Source of the DNA: Zygaena filipendulae
Lineage: Eukaryota; Arthropoda; Insecta; Lepidoptera; Zygaenidae
Reading direction: 5' to 3'
NCBI GenBank assembly: GCA_907165275.2
Contig: OU015672.1
Coordinates: forward strand, 4,570,501 to 4,634,500
DNA length: 64,000 bases
The translations under genes and the position numbers were made by a program. The notes beneath the pieces are model-generated. The model was not told the DNA's origin and ran no database searches. It saw only the letters and a list, made by a program, of their open reading frames with translations. Numbering within the stretch: position 1 is the stretch's first letter; each line of letters starts with the position of its first letter. Below are positions 12,601 to 27,100 of the stretch, piece after piece.

Positions 12601-15600
12601 TACGTGGCGTGGGTAATTTACAAATTCTATTCTATTTGTCATCAGAACGGTAAAATAACAGTGAACGACTTCCTCGACACTCTGATGTCGGACCCGGGCC
12701 CGCCGTGCCTCGTGTGGCTGCCGCTGCTGCATCGACTCGCCAGCGTAGAAAATGGTAAGAAAGAATCCTGTATTCCACTAGTTCAAGAACTGGTTTCCTT
12801 GACCCGTGATAGGTCGTGCCGCGCCGAGTTGAGAGAATGGGCAAGCATCAACCAAATTATTCAACAAATGGTCAAAAAGATTATTCAAGTTTCATAGTGA
12901 CATCATTCAGCGTTTTGGTGGTAAAGACAAAAGTAGGAACTTTGAAAAGCTTTATTTAATCAATTTATGCTTATATTTTTTTGTTTTTCTTGCTTTGTTT
13001 AATTAGGCAACATATCTTTAAAATAGACTGAACAAAAAAATTCATGCAAGTACCCTATTGCAGTGGTTGGCGTAGTATTGATAAAAAGTGCACTCCTTAC
13101 CTCTTGCGATCAGTATAACCAGTGAATAGATACTTGAATTGAATTGAAAAAACTTTTTTAATACAGTTGCTCAAAAAGTGGCGTATTGCAGGGACGTTTA
13201 GCGTTCGGGATGTGGGCTATTACATACTCGAGCTTTTTGTTTACCTTTCCCGAACTCGTGCGTTCTCTTTGCCAACTGTCAAAAATGGCGACACGACTTT
13301 GACACACTTTTTGCATTGCGAAACGTAGGTTTCGCATTACTAATACGACTAGCGCCATCTCTTGATCACAGTTGGAACTTAGTTGAGTTTGTTGTGTTTT
13401 TGATATTTTATTAAATTGCTTAATTTTTTCGTAACTGTATTAAAAATAGTTGTTCAGTACACGTGCGGAACCGTCATTGCAACTAGTTCCGACTGTCAAC
13501 CCTCACCTTCGGCTGCGCCTCGGCTCGGGTAGACATTTGTCGGAACTCTTTGCAATGACAGACTTTCCGCACTTATAATGAAATATACTATATTGTGGGC
13601 GGACTCCATCAGACGACTGAGAAACAGACACCTACTTAAAATAACGGAGACACTTATACTTGAATACTACTTGAATACTAATTGCCCCTCCTCCTCCCCC
13701 TTACTGCTTACGATCAGTATAACCAGTGATTAGATACTTGAATGCTTACTGCATCTCCCCCCGTCCCCCCGGCGGCAGTGGTGCACCCGCTGGCGTGCAG
13801 CGCGTGCGGGCGCGGCTCGCTGGCGGGGCTGCGCTACCGGTGCGCGCGCTGCCCCAACTACTCGCTGTGCCAGGACTGCTTCTGGCGCGGCCGCGTCTCC
13901 GAGCGCCACACCAATGACCACGAGGTCAAGGAGTACGCGGCATACGTACGTTAACTGCATTACTATTTTAGATTTCACTAGTCCGGAGCTCCAGAATTCC
14001 GCGGGAATTCCATAATAAAATATAGATGGTATAAACCTTCCCCGTGAATCACTCTATCTATTGGTGTAAACCGCATGAAAATCCGTTACGTAGTTTTAAA
14101 GATTTAAGCAAGCGACTTCGTTTTATACAGGCTCCCCTAGCTAAAGATACCTACTTTTTTTCAACAGGCTAGGCGTTTGACCGCAGCTCACTTATGGCTC
14201 ACAAGTGTGTTTTATTCTGAACAGTTTTAGATAATTCTATTCCATAACTAGCTGTTCCCCGCGGTTTCATCCGCGGTTCTGAGTTTCCGCGGTAGGTTAC
14301 AATATAGCCTATTTTACTCAGGGATAATGTAGTATTCTAATGGTAAAAGAATTTTTGAAATAGGCCCAGTAGTTTTTGAATTAAATCGTAACAAACAAAC
14401 AAAAATACAAATCTTTCCTGTTTATAATATTACTAGCTGTCCCGCGCGGTTTCACTCGCTATAATTTTGGAGTTCCCGCGGGAATTCCGGATTACAATAT
14501 AGCCTATGTTACTCAGGGATAATGTAGCTTTCTAAGGGTGAAATAAACAAAGCAACATAAAATGAAATCTTTCCTCTTTATAATATTAGTATAGATTATA
14601 GATAAATCAGACAGACTGGGGGCTTTGCTGCGCAGCTTCTTCTAAAAAGTTGTGAAGGACGAACGTTTTATGAATGAAATTTTATTGATTTCAAAAAGAG
14701 CCACAGCACACTATTAAGTAATAGCCAACTTTGAATAAAACGATTCGACTTTGGCTCTATGTGCGTGCCTGTGTGTGTGCGCGTGCAGAAGTCCCCGTCG
14801 AAGCAGATCGGCGCGACGCTGCGCAAGTCGTTCCGCTGCGTGCCCGAGCGGGCGCGCGCGCCGCTGCCGCGCTACCCCGACCAGCCCGAGCGGACGCTCA
14901 ACCTCAGCCACATCGTGTGAGTGACGTCACGTTACAATAATTATGTCTTTCTTATTTACCCATAGGCGCGTACCTAGCGGGGGGTAAGGTGGGGAATGCC
15001 CGCCCTAGAAAAATTTACAATATAGAAGATTTACCGCCGCACTCAGAGTCGACTTTAATGATTACTTAGTTAAGTATAGATTTTTAAAGCAAAACTGCCG
15101 CAATCAGACAAGTTTAATAAATTATTGTTAAATGGCATTTCACTAATTAAGTTACATCTCATTAAATGCCAATTAACATTAATTTACTCGACATGTCTGA
15201 TTGCGGCAGTTTTGTTTTAAAAATCTATACTTAACTAAGTAATCATTAAAGTCGACTCTGAGTGCGGCGGTTACTGTAATTATGCAGGGGGGGGGGGGGG
15301 GGGGGTGTGAATGGAATTTGGCAAAGGTGTTTGCTTATTTCTAAGCGTCATTAATTATGATTTGCCTATACATATATTACTGGGTGTTCCGAGGTTTCGC
15401 CCGCAGTAATTTCAGAGTTCCCTCGGAAATTCCAGTATAAAATATAGATATAAACCTAACTTATGAATCACTCTGTCTATTGGCGAAAATTGCACGAAAA
15501 TCCGTTGCGTAGTTTTAAAGATCTAAGCATACTTTTAGTATTAGTTAGGATTTCATATACCAGGTTGCATAAAAGGTACAGAAAAGGACACAAAGCACCT

Positions 15601-18600
15601 TTTCTCCAGAAAAAGTACTATTTCACAAAAAAATAAATAAAAAGACTTACGTAATAAAATAATATCCGTACATCATAGCTTACTGTGGGATGAAGTAGAT
15701 CTGTGTGTTGTGAAGTGGATTATTATTATTATTATCAATTTTATCTCATAGTGTTTATTATTTGTGTCACACCCGCAGGCCGCCGTCGCCGGTGCCGGCG
15801 CACAACGGCTTCCCCGAGTACGCGGGCGCGGGCGGCGGCGGGTACGTCAACACCGGCTCGCTGGACAGCCGCTCGTCGCGCTCCACGCACCGCAGTACGT
15901 ACTGCGGCACCACTCCACCGCAACAAACAACACTCCATACACACAAGCGAACAGATTAAAAGTTCCCACCACTACAACAGACACCCGGCTAGCGAACCGA
16001 TTGAACTCCTCACCAAGTTGACAATCTATAATCGTATAAAGTAAGGAACATATCGGCATGTCACATGGTAACGCAAAAAAATTGACGTTTGATTGGACGT
16101 TTTTAGGTGGTCACGTGATTTACGTTCTTTATTATTCTAAGCATTTCTAAATTTGTAATGTTCCTTCTTTATTGAGATGAACTATCATAGATAGTCAACT
16201 CGGCCAAAGAGATAGGTATATTTTAAGACTGTGTGTTCTATAACAATAAAAAAAAGATATAATATACACCTGAATTGGCTGTATGGACTTAGCTTCTTTT
16301 GCCTTCCCCATTAGGGGTAAACTTAACAAAAAAAAAGATAAGTAGTCAGCAGTGGCGAAGGTACCATAGAAGCCGATTCCCACCGGCTTCCCTTCAGACG
16401 CAACATCTCTCTCTGTAATTGAGAACGTTGTCAGGGATACAGGGAAGGACTTTTTATACCGGAATTCCCGCGGGAACTCCGGAACTTATCGCAGGTGAAA
16501 CCGCGGGGAAAAGTTAATAGTTTAATAAGTTGAAATTAAAGTAGATTTCCGGCTTCCCTCTCTCAATATTTCACCCTTCGCCACTGGTAGTCAGTGTTTT
16601 TTGTCGGTGTCACGTGCAGGCATAGTGGAGCACCTGTCGCGCGGCGTGGACGACGAGCACCGGCTGATCGCGCGGTACGCGGCGCGGCTCGCGCACGAGA
16701 ACAGGACTATGGTGTGTGCCTACCTACTTGCATCACGATTTTAATATCTGGACGACCGCCAGTGAAAATCGGTGTGACCGTTAGAAAAAAAAACCTTTTT
16801 CATACAATAGAACATTTCGAAGTGAAACTTTTTCAGGCGTCGATTCGATTTATTAAGATGAGAATCTAAAGTGAAATTTCAAGGAGGCGTTTAGGCATAT
16901 AGTATGAGAGAAAAAAGATATAATGCGGTGAGGAGAGAGAGAGAGAGAGCGATAATTTAAAAAAGCACTCTGAATATGCGACACCTGTGAATTGCGTCAT
17001 GTACTTACAAATAGTGTAATAGTTACATCTTAATAGGGATAGATGAAGCTGTATCTAATTCTAAATCGATGAATGGTTTGCTGATAAGTTTTACAAGTTT
17101 CAGTTGTTGCGCACGTACACAAATACACGTGTTTTTCTTTTTGCGATAATATTTTCAGAAATTAAACCTGTCCTTTTTTGCAGCCACGAGCGGGTAGATC
17201 GGCTTCCCTTACACCGGAATTGGTGAGTAACATACAAAACTTTTTCAATATTGGTAATTTAGTACACCTAAACATATAAATAAAATTGAAGTGTCTGTTC
17301 GTAATTTCAAATTAACAGCTTTTCACTAAATGCATACGAAATTATATACGGTACTAACATCAAAAAATGAATGTTTTCCATCATTTTGTCAATTTTCTGT
17401 TTGTTCCGGGTAATCTCTGAAAAGGCTGGACCGATTTTAATGGGAATTTTACTGGCAGATAGCTGATGTTATAAGGAGTAACTTTGGCTACTTTTTATCT
17501 CGGAATTCCAGCAGGATCTCTGAAATTATCGCAGGTGAAACCGCGTAGAATAGCTAGTTTATTATGAGATAGGTATACAAAAAGATGCCTCTACCTTTTT
17601 ATGAATCCAAAACATCGAGTTTTCATTGGTTTGTCTTTCTGTCTCGACAATAACGCATACGAACAAAAGACTCCTTATTATATATATTTCTATTTCGGTT
17701 CCTTGATTTAGTAAGCGTTAATATAGATTTTTTCCAGACAAATTTTCTGTACATCAACAACAGTTTTTTTTTTTTAACAAAACAACGAATACTGACGTTC
17801 GCATTAATATTAATTATCATAATCCTATATGCGGCACCAAGATGTATAACATTTTGGTCAGTATTTGAACTCTATTACTATTGCAATAAGATTCAATATT
17901 GGACTTTCAAAATTGTATACATATTTCTGCAGCTGACTGTACATATGTAGATATAATATACACAACATCGGGTACGGTAACATCTGTCATGTCTGTCTGT
18001 GCGCGTGCCCTCGCAGGGGCGGTCGTCGTCGGAGGGGTCGGACGTGGACGCGGCGCGGCAGCAGCGCGAGCTCATCTCGCAGCTGGAGGCCAAGAACAGG
18101 GAGATCATGCGTGAGATCGCCCGGCTCAGGTAAGACCGCCAGTTATACACGGTGTATACTGCGGGGGACAGCTAGTCTATACTAACATTATAAAGAGGAA
18201 AGATTTGATTTTTTGTTTGTTTGTTTGTTTGTTACGATTTAACTCAAAAACCATTGGACCGATTTCAAAAAGTCTTATACCATTAGAAAGCTACATTATC
18301 CCTGAGTAACATAGGCTATATTGTAATTGGGAATTCCCGCAGGAACTCCGAAATTATCGCGGGTGAAACCGCGCGGGACAGCTACTACTCAATAAAACTA
18401 TATTTAATCTGAATCACTACATATCATAAAACAAAGTCCACCAGTCTGTCTGTTCGTGATGAACTCAAAAACTACTGAACGGATTTTCAGGATTTTTATG
18501 CGGTTTTCACCAATACCTAATTTGTCAAGGTTTTGTGTAAATTGGTTGAAATATATACGTATAACGATTGTTGTTGGTAGTGTCAGAAAAGTGTATTGAA

Positions 18601-21141
18601 AGTGTATTGAATTTGCAATGGGCATGATGACAAGGTATTAAAATCAAAATTATATCTAGTCCGTCAGTCGATGGTAAAAGAATAAAAGTCACGTGGGTAC
18701 CTATGTTTTGCTTTTTTGAATTATTGAAAAAATACTTAGATAAAACGTATCAAAGTGTAGGAGCGGGAGGTCGCGACGTCATATCTTTAGTATAAAGTGT
18801 ATCTTGGTGTGACGTCACACGGAATTTCAACTCAATGTATCGCCGTTATTTTTTGATTACCTAAATACCTACGTAAAAAAAGAAAAAAATACGTGTCCAA
18901 TATTTTATACATATACAAGACGGACTAAAAATAAAAATTTGACCATCATGCCCATCACCGCGAGTGGAATCGCGGGGGACAGCTATACTATAGTTGCGTA
19001 TACGTCCGTCCCGCGCGCCGCAGGCGGCAGCAGGAGGCGGAGGCGGGCGCGGGCGCGGGCGCGGGCGGCGGGGGGGCGGGCGCGCCGCCGCTCGTGTCGG
19101 AGCTGCGCGCGCTGCGCCAGCGCAAGGACGAGCTGGAGGGGCACCTGTCCTCGCTGCAGGAGTCGCGCAAGCACCTCATGCAGCAGCTCGAGGGGCTCAT
19201 GCGCATGCTCAAGGTAATCTAACACTATCTCAACTCTCAGTATGTACCTACTATCTGGGCGACGGCGGGTCGCCTGAAACTTCCGCAAAATTTCCAAAGA
19301 ATTCCAAAGAAAGAATTCGTTTATTTTTTCAATACACTCTTTCATAAAGAAAGAAAGAAAGAAAATACATTTATTTCAGCTCAACACACAAGAAAAAGAA
19401 ACAAACATAAACAGTGCCTAATCTGAATTTGTAGACATAATATCTCTTGCATATGCTTAATCTCAATCAACAAAGATATATTTGACTTTTGACATGCTCT
19501 GCCGAAAGGGTCACCAACTCAGCATTGGCTAAGTGTTCATCTAAACTCACTGGTTTTAGATATAAAGCGGCTGTCAAAACACGCGTGAGTTATATGCTAT
19601 AACCCACTAGTGGGTTATACCGCACTTGTTCATTTATTTACTGGCCGATCCCCGCGGTTTCACTCACGTTAATTTCGGAGTTTTCAAGGGATTTGTGTGT
19701 GTGTGCGTGCGTATTATAGCCGCAATGATGGATACAAATTTTAAAATTATATAAAATAATTATATTTTGAAGCAACATTATTATGTTTATATATATAGGC
19801 TTTGTTTCATTTATGACAGATGTCGGGAAAAAATTTGTCGCTTAAAAAGCGTTTCACGCGAATGCAACCCCGGGGCAGCTAGCTAGTTATAAAATTGGTA
19901 AGAGTGACCGCAGTGCAATCTCTCAGTTATCTATACATATAAAATGCTTTGTCCTGAATGACTGATGGATCAACGCGCAGCCCAAACCGCTGATCGTAGA
20001 GACCTGAAACTTGGAGGGTGTGTTCTTTGTATGACGTAGGCATCCGATTTTTGAAAATTCAACCCCTAAGGGTTTTGCAACCCCTTTTTATCAAAAGGGG
20101 TTGAAAAGTTTGTATGGCAAAATTCCACGGGAACTTCGAAATTATCGCGGGTGAAACCGCGCGGGACAGCTAGTACTGTATATATTTTTTTTTTACTAAT
20201 TCTAGAAAAACGCACAAACAATGCTTTAGCAAACGTTTATTTCATAGTTCATGATATAATTTGTTTTGACGACTTCAAATATGTGGATCTTCTAATAATC
20301 GCTCATCTTCGTGTAACACTTAATAAAACCTTTGATCGCTTCGCCTGCGCACTTCATAAACGCTTCGAACTTCGACTTGTCTGTGGATGAGAAACACGTA
20401 CATATTATATGACTAGCTGTGCCCCGCAGTTTCACCCGCATGAAACGTGTTTGTATGACAACTTTTTTTTCTCAACATCCGATTTGAATGAGACAAAGCC
20501 TATATGTAGATCCAGGTTTAGCTTAATCTACCTGCGAAACCCACATGAAAACGCGTTTAGTAGGTTCGGAGATTATCGCGAACAGACAGAGAAAATAATT
20601 TTAAAAACTCTTTTTTGTGGTTGTTTACTCTTCTTTTAAAGAAAAAAATTTGTCAAAAATATTCAATTCGATTCTGTAGAATCGCGGATTCTACTCTTTT
20701 ATTTATAGTAGGTATAGATTTAAACGGTGTTGTATGCAGTGTCTGTACATTGGTAGTTTAATCGTTACATACAAGCGCGGATCTAATTACGTAAAAAAAT
20801 TTAGCTGGACAAAAAAACCACTATCTACTGTGGCAATGATTACATCTTATCGCAGGCTTAACAGCTTCAAAAATATACGTAATACATCCCAAGTATAGAT
20901 GGACAATCAACCCGGTGCTTGGGTTTAACGGTAGCCAGCCCCTTACATCGGGTTTAAACCCAACCGAAGCAACGGGTTGATTGCCCTCTTTAATCTAGAC
21001 ATCTAGACATATAAATAAAATTGATGTGTCTGTTTGTAATTTCAAATTAACAGCTTTTCACTAAATGCATACCAAAGTATATACGGTACTAACATCAAAA
21101 AATCAATTTTTACATTTTTGTCTATATGTCTGTCGATGTCG

Positions 21142-21183
<42 letters not shown>

Positions 21184-24100
21184 TCCGGGTAATCTCTGAA
21201 ACGGCTAGACCGATTTTAATGGATCTTTCACTGTCATATAGCTGATGTTACAAATAGTAACTTAGGCTACTTTTTATCCCGGAATTCCCGCGTGGATCTC
21301 CGAAATTAACGCGGGTGAAACCGCGGGGAACAGCTAGTTCTTATACATAAAAATGAATTGCAGTTCTTTTGTCTCGCTAAAACTCGAGAATGGCTGGCCC
21401 GATTTGGCTAATTTTGATATTGAAATGTTTGTGGAAGTTCAGGGAAGGTTTAAGAAGTAAATTAAGCTACTTTGGAGTTCCTGCGGGAAATCCGTAAATC
21501 ACGTGGGTGAAACCGCGGGGCACAGCTGCTAGTCCTAACTAATATTATAAATGCGAATGTGAGTTTATTTGTTTGTTACACTTACACTTTTTAACTTCTC
21601 TACCGATCATCATGAAATTATGCATACACATTGTGAGGGTACCGAAAAGTACATAAGATACTTTATATAACCAGAAATTCCCGCGGGAACTCCGAAATTA
21701 ACCCGGCTAGTTAGAAAATATTTTTTTTTATATTGCACACCAAACGCTAAATAACCTTTAACAATAAATCTTATTAATTACATTTAGGAATCAGAACGCG
21801 GTATCCGTCATCGCTTTATTAGCGAATAGCGATCCCTTCCAGACAACTTTATAGTAGGTGGCGCTATTATTGCAGGTTGCTTACCTCCTATTGGAGTGGA
21901 ATTATCCACGTCTTTTATATTCTTGATGCATGTGCCGAATTCGACCGCTGCAGCGATAGCGCATTGCTGCAAGTTTCCCGACACGTTTTCCAGCTCTCTC
22001 TTGTCTTCTGTTGGGGTAGCCAAAATCGCCCCTACGCACATCACAATAAAGACTAAAGTCGCGTACTTCATTATGCCAAGTATATATCTTCGTAACTCGC
22101 AATTGTTAAAGTTAGCTTTCGCAGTGTCTTTATATACCTACCCGTTGAGCGACAGTGAGGTGTTAGAATTTTTCTCAAATACATAAAATAGTTTTTTAAA
22201 GTATGTTATTCAAGTTATTAATCGTAAAACTTGGTTATCTATTATCTCTTACCTATACGTGTGCGACATTTTTGTAGTTTATTACAGCTCGATTATTTCT
22301 TTTAATAAACAGTGTCAGTTTGTCGTCTGTCTGTGTGTTGTGGTTACGTTTGTGTGATGAAAATATAAATAATAAAGTCTTGCTTACTTTCTGTATTTTT
22401 ATTTATTATTTACTAGTTGTCCCCGCGGTAATTTCGGAGTCCCCCGGGAACTCCGGGTTACAATGCAACCTATGACATTCACAAATAACGTGACTTTCTA
22501 CTAGTAAAAGATTTTTTTTAAATCAGTTCATTGAACGAATTCGGAGATTCCCCGTACAACCTCACAAACTTTATATTAGTAAGACATAAGATATTCCACA
22601 TCTCCGACTACGTCATCGCTTGACATCTAGCTATGGTCAAACGTCTATCCTGTGATTAGTAAATTAAACAAAATTAAAAATTAAAATTAAAACCGACTTC
22701 CAAAAACCCAAAAAACTAAAAAGCTAAAAATAACAAAATACCGATCTAATCCATAAGACAAAAATACACGTAAGTACCATCCATCAAACAAAAAAAGAAT
22801 TTTTGAAATCGGTCCAACCGTCTTCAAATAATCGGTGAACACACATAAAAAAAACATACATACATACATACAGCCGAATGCAGAACCTCCTCCTTTTTGG
22901 AAGTCGGTTAAAAATAAACATATTATTATTGCGTCCCAGACGCAGCAGTCGTCGCCGCGTTCGACCCCCAACTCGTCCCCGCGCAGCACCAAGAGCCCGC
23001 CGCTGCCGGGGGCGCAGCCCCAGCCCTCCGCCCCCGAGAGGTGAGTCCACTTCACGAGTACTACCTCGGATGCCATTGTTATGTTCACAAAGTTGCCTGT
23101 TGCGTCAAAATAAACTGTTGCATTTCTAATTATTTTTAGCTATTTTCTACTCACAACCACAATTCATGATGTGATTTGGTCAATATAACACATTAATCGT
23201 TTCACCGCCATCTCCGTAATATCACGATCTACGAAAAACGTACTCCTGGTCGCCAGAAACGTAATATTACGATACTAACAAAACAAACCACTGCATTGAC
23301 TTTTATACTTATTAAACAGATTAAATGATAGATATATTAGCCATTCTCAACACTAGCAGAAATCATGCCTAATGTGATTTTTGTAGCCTTAACTTATTAA
23401 GGCTGCAAAATTTTTTATTTAATTTTTAATTTTTGTATTTAAAATTTCAATCGTGATAAAAAAATTAAAAAACATTAAACTTAAAATGGAGAAAATATTG
23501 TGTTCTACTGTCGGTTGTTCCCGCATATCACTTTCAAACTTCAGGACAGCTTGTGCCAATTAATAATAAACCGTATTTGTATGTGTAATAAGGTTTATTA
23601 TTTGTAGGGAGATGCCCCGCGGCACGGTCCGCAGCGCGCCGCAGACGCCGTCGTTGGGGGAGCGCGAGAGAGTAGACATGACGCACAGTCTCGGTAAGAT
23701 ACTGTCAATGGAATTTGAACTTTATGATACAGAACAATAGATGCACAGTTGTACAGCGCAGTTTTTCTTGCTTTTCTGTAAAATTATACGATTTTGTCAG
23801 CGCCTTTGTCCGCTTTGAATTTTACGTTATTGTGAGAAAGAAAAATCCTGTGCGGTGCAACTAATATCGCACCTTTTATTAGTTTTTCATAAGATTAATT
23901 TTAGATTCTACTTACACGTATTATCTATTGGGCTCTGTCTTGGGTGTGTACTTGAATTTAAATAAAGGATTGTATGAACTAGAAATAACATGTTACACTA
24001 TACAAATTGAAACCTTATGATCTCTAAATTAAGATTGAAATTTCGTTTTTGTGTAATGTGATTTTAAAATATCCAGGCATGGAAGGAATGGGGAACGACG

Positions 24101-27100
24101 GTAGAAACTTCCATCCGAACCAAAGACCGACTACGAGTGAGTACCGTTGTTCTAAGCTGGTATATTAGTTGTAAAACCAGAGCCACCAGATATAAAAAAA
24201 TATTTTCTAAGATTAAAAATAAATTGATAGTAGATTACGCAGAATAAGGTAAATATTAATTTAATTAATTTTGGCTGATAATTTTGCAACACTTTGATTT
24301 CAAAAAGTTAAAACAAAAAGTTCAACAACTACTATTTTAGCGGTTTTTTATTTATGCTGCAATACTGCGGGATTATGAAAAAAAAAGCTTTTTTTTTACT
24401 TAATTTTTTCCCAACGGTTTCTTTTTAAACTATCTTAGAAGATAAATTTTCTATAGAAAATCTTGTTCAACTTGTTTATAATAGAAGCACTGTTCGAGTT
24501 TAAAAAAAAGTGAATGACCATAGATAGTGTGACCTCAACAGCCTTAAAATGTTTGTCCAACCCGTGGCGTTGTGTTGTGTCCGACAGTGGGCGTGGACAA
24601 CCGCAGCCTGCGCAGCGACCTGCTGTATGCAGCTGATTCGGTCACCAACGCCATGTCCACGCTCGTCAGGGAACTCAACTCGGGTAACGTACCTTACATC
24701 TTACACGAGTACGGTCCGGGTCAAAAAGTGTCAGTGAAAGTGCTCGATGACTTATTTTGTAACAATGTAATTTTAAACTTTATCTACACCCATGCAACAA
24801 ACAGTTAGCTTATTGCCAACATTAAAACAGCCAGTTTCGTAGTAATCATTTTATCATCCAAACGAGTGTCATAATGTTCTACTGAATTTCATTATGCAAC
24901 TGGAATAGGCTAGTTTCCTGGGTAAAAAAATCAAAATTCTATTTAGTCCGTCAGTTAGATAACAAAAAAATTAAAGACACGTATTTTTTGCTTTTTTAAA
25001 ATAATGGAAATATGCATAGATAAAGCGCATTAAAGTTTAGGGTGGGGGACTCGTGATGTCACAGCTCGCTATAACGTGCGAACAAACTGTAGCGAGGCGT
25101 GACGTCATGTGAAATTTCGACTTGATATATCTCCGTTATTTTTTGGTTACATAAAAAAAAAAAAAATACGTGTCCAATATTTTTTAATAATCTACAAAAC
25201 GGACTAAAAAAGAAAATTTAGGAAACTAGCCTATTCATGTTAACTTTATGAATTTCCAAAAAGGAACATTTTCATGCACGAGCGTTTACGCTACCAAAAA
25301 ACTCCGTAATTTAACAAAAAGCTTGTAGGGTTACTAGTTGTGCCCTGCGGTTTCACCCTCGTTAATTTCAGAGTTCCCGCGGAAATTCCGGGATAAAAAG
25401 TACCCTATGTGTTAATCTAATGTATAAGCTATATTATTGTAAAGTTTCATTTAAATCCATCCAGTAGTTTTCGCGTGAAAGAGTAACAAACATCCATCCA
25501 TCCATCCATCCGTCCATACATACTTACAAACTTTCGCGTTTATAATATTAGTAGGAAGTAGGATTTGGAGGTGAAACCGACAAATGATACCAACAAAATT
25601 TACATAATAGCCCTGCTGCGGTTCTGGTTCTCGTTATAAACGAAAAAGAAATATCGTCAGTTTAAAATAGTTCAACCTCTCTAACATGCTGTATTTGTTA
25701 CCGAAGGTTCAGACACGGAAGAGACTGTTAAAGCACCAGCCGGGAGACACCAAAGAGGTAAGGCATATTGTAAGTAACTGTTTCTGCCTATCATACAAAT
25801 TTATATCTGGGGGCACGGCAGTGCCCCCGCCAAGTCGAGCAACAAAAGCGGCACGGCCGTACTATCCTTTTCTCGAAGCAATTCAGGCCATTTTCGACCC
25901 CCTATAACTTCGTTGTGGATAAAACTAGAAGCCTGAATTTTTAGTAAACAAGCAGGTATTGTATAAAGACGGTATAATTTAAATTTCATTCGATTTGAAC
26001 CAGTAGTTTAAGAATTATAACTAGTCAAAGTTTCTTAATTTTGTAGGTCACTCACTCACTCACTCACTCACTCACTCACTCACTCACTGACCGATCATCA
26101 AAATTCTAAGGCACTTCTAGCAGACATAGAAGTTTGAAATTTAGAATACAATTAGTGTTTATTGTATAAATCAAGGAAAAATTAAAATATTTAGCAATTT
26201 CGGTCCAGTTTTCTAGATACACTAACTGCATAAATAACTTTGTAATGCCATATAAATGTATGGAATTACAAAGTTATATATGCAGTTATATGTACCAACT
26301 GCACAAATAACTTTGTAATCCCATATAAATATATGAGACTAGCTGTTCCCCGCGGTTTCACCCGCGTTAATTTCGGAGATCCCGCGGGAATTCAGAGATG
26401 CAAAGTAGTTAGTACCCTATATCCCTAGGTTTTCTTTACCCCTGACAACGTGCATGCAAAATTTCATGAGATTTCACCAGCGTTAATTTCGGAGATCCTT
26501 CGGGAATTCCGAGATAAAATTACCCTAATCTGAATGCTCCAACGATTTTCATGAAATTTTGTATACAGGGGATTTCGGGGGCCATAAATCGATTCATTTC
26601 TGGAATTCCCGCGCGAACTCTGATATCAACGCGGGTGAATTAATTATTGCATACTACACGTTGTCAAGGGTACAGGAAAGGTCATAGGGTAGTACTTTTA
26701 TCTCAGAATACCCGCGGGATCTCCGAAATTAACGTGGGTTAAACCGCGGGGAACAGCTATTTAAGCCGAGCGAAGCTTGGTTGCCCAGATATTAATAAAT
26801 AATAATAATAATAAGTGTAGCTATAGTTACCTACCTAGATATAAAGTGTAGATACATAGTTACCTAGACATAATTATGTTCAAAGGTACAATGGTCAACG
26901 GAATGAAAAAGCAAGAATGGGGCATGTGTTTATATATATTATAAAGTTGTACCAAAATCTTTCAAGTTATTAAAGTAGACTAAATTGCTCAAAGGAGGAA
27001 GACCATTTACAAAAAGAAATGAGATCCCATCAAAAACAAACTTGTAAAAAAGTCCAAGTCTCGCAACTCACTTCTTCTACAGTAAAAAGTTGTGAGATCA

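Noticed and set aside
13740..13778. Possible start of a separate zinc-finger ORF (ATGCTTACTGCATCTCC)
   Set aside because: The ATG is in the intron; the ZZ finger joins in phase to dystrobrevin exon 5.
15703..16044. 113-codon plus-strand ORF
   Set aside because: Reads through a splice acceptor in the wrong frame over dystrobrevin exon 8.
18983..19345. 120-codon minus-strand ORF
   Set aside because: Shadow of GC-rich dystrobrevin exon 12; composition mirrors the sense coding repeat.
21120..21180. GTCT tandem repeat
   Set aside because: Microsatellite inside a SINE-like copy, no further structure.
22687..23088. 133-codon minus-strand ORF
   Set aside because: Runs across a MITE and the reverse of dystrobrevin exon 13; no signal or motif, no promoter.
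26047..26090. CACT tandem repeat looking like an array
   Set aside because: Simple tetranucleotide microsatellite without spacers; not CRISPR.
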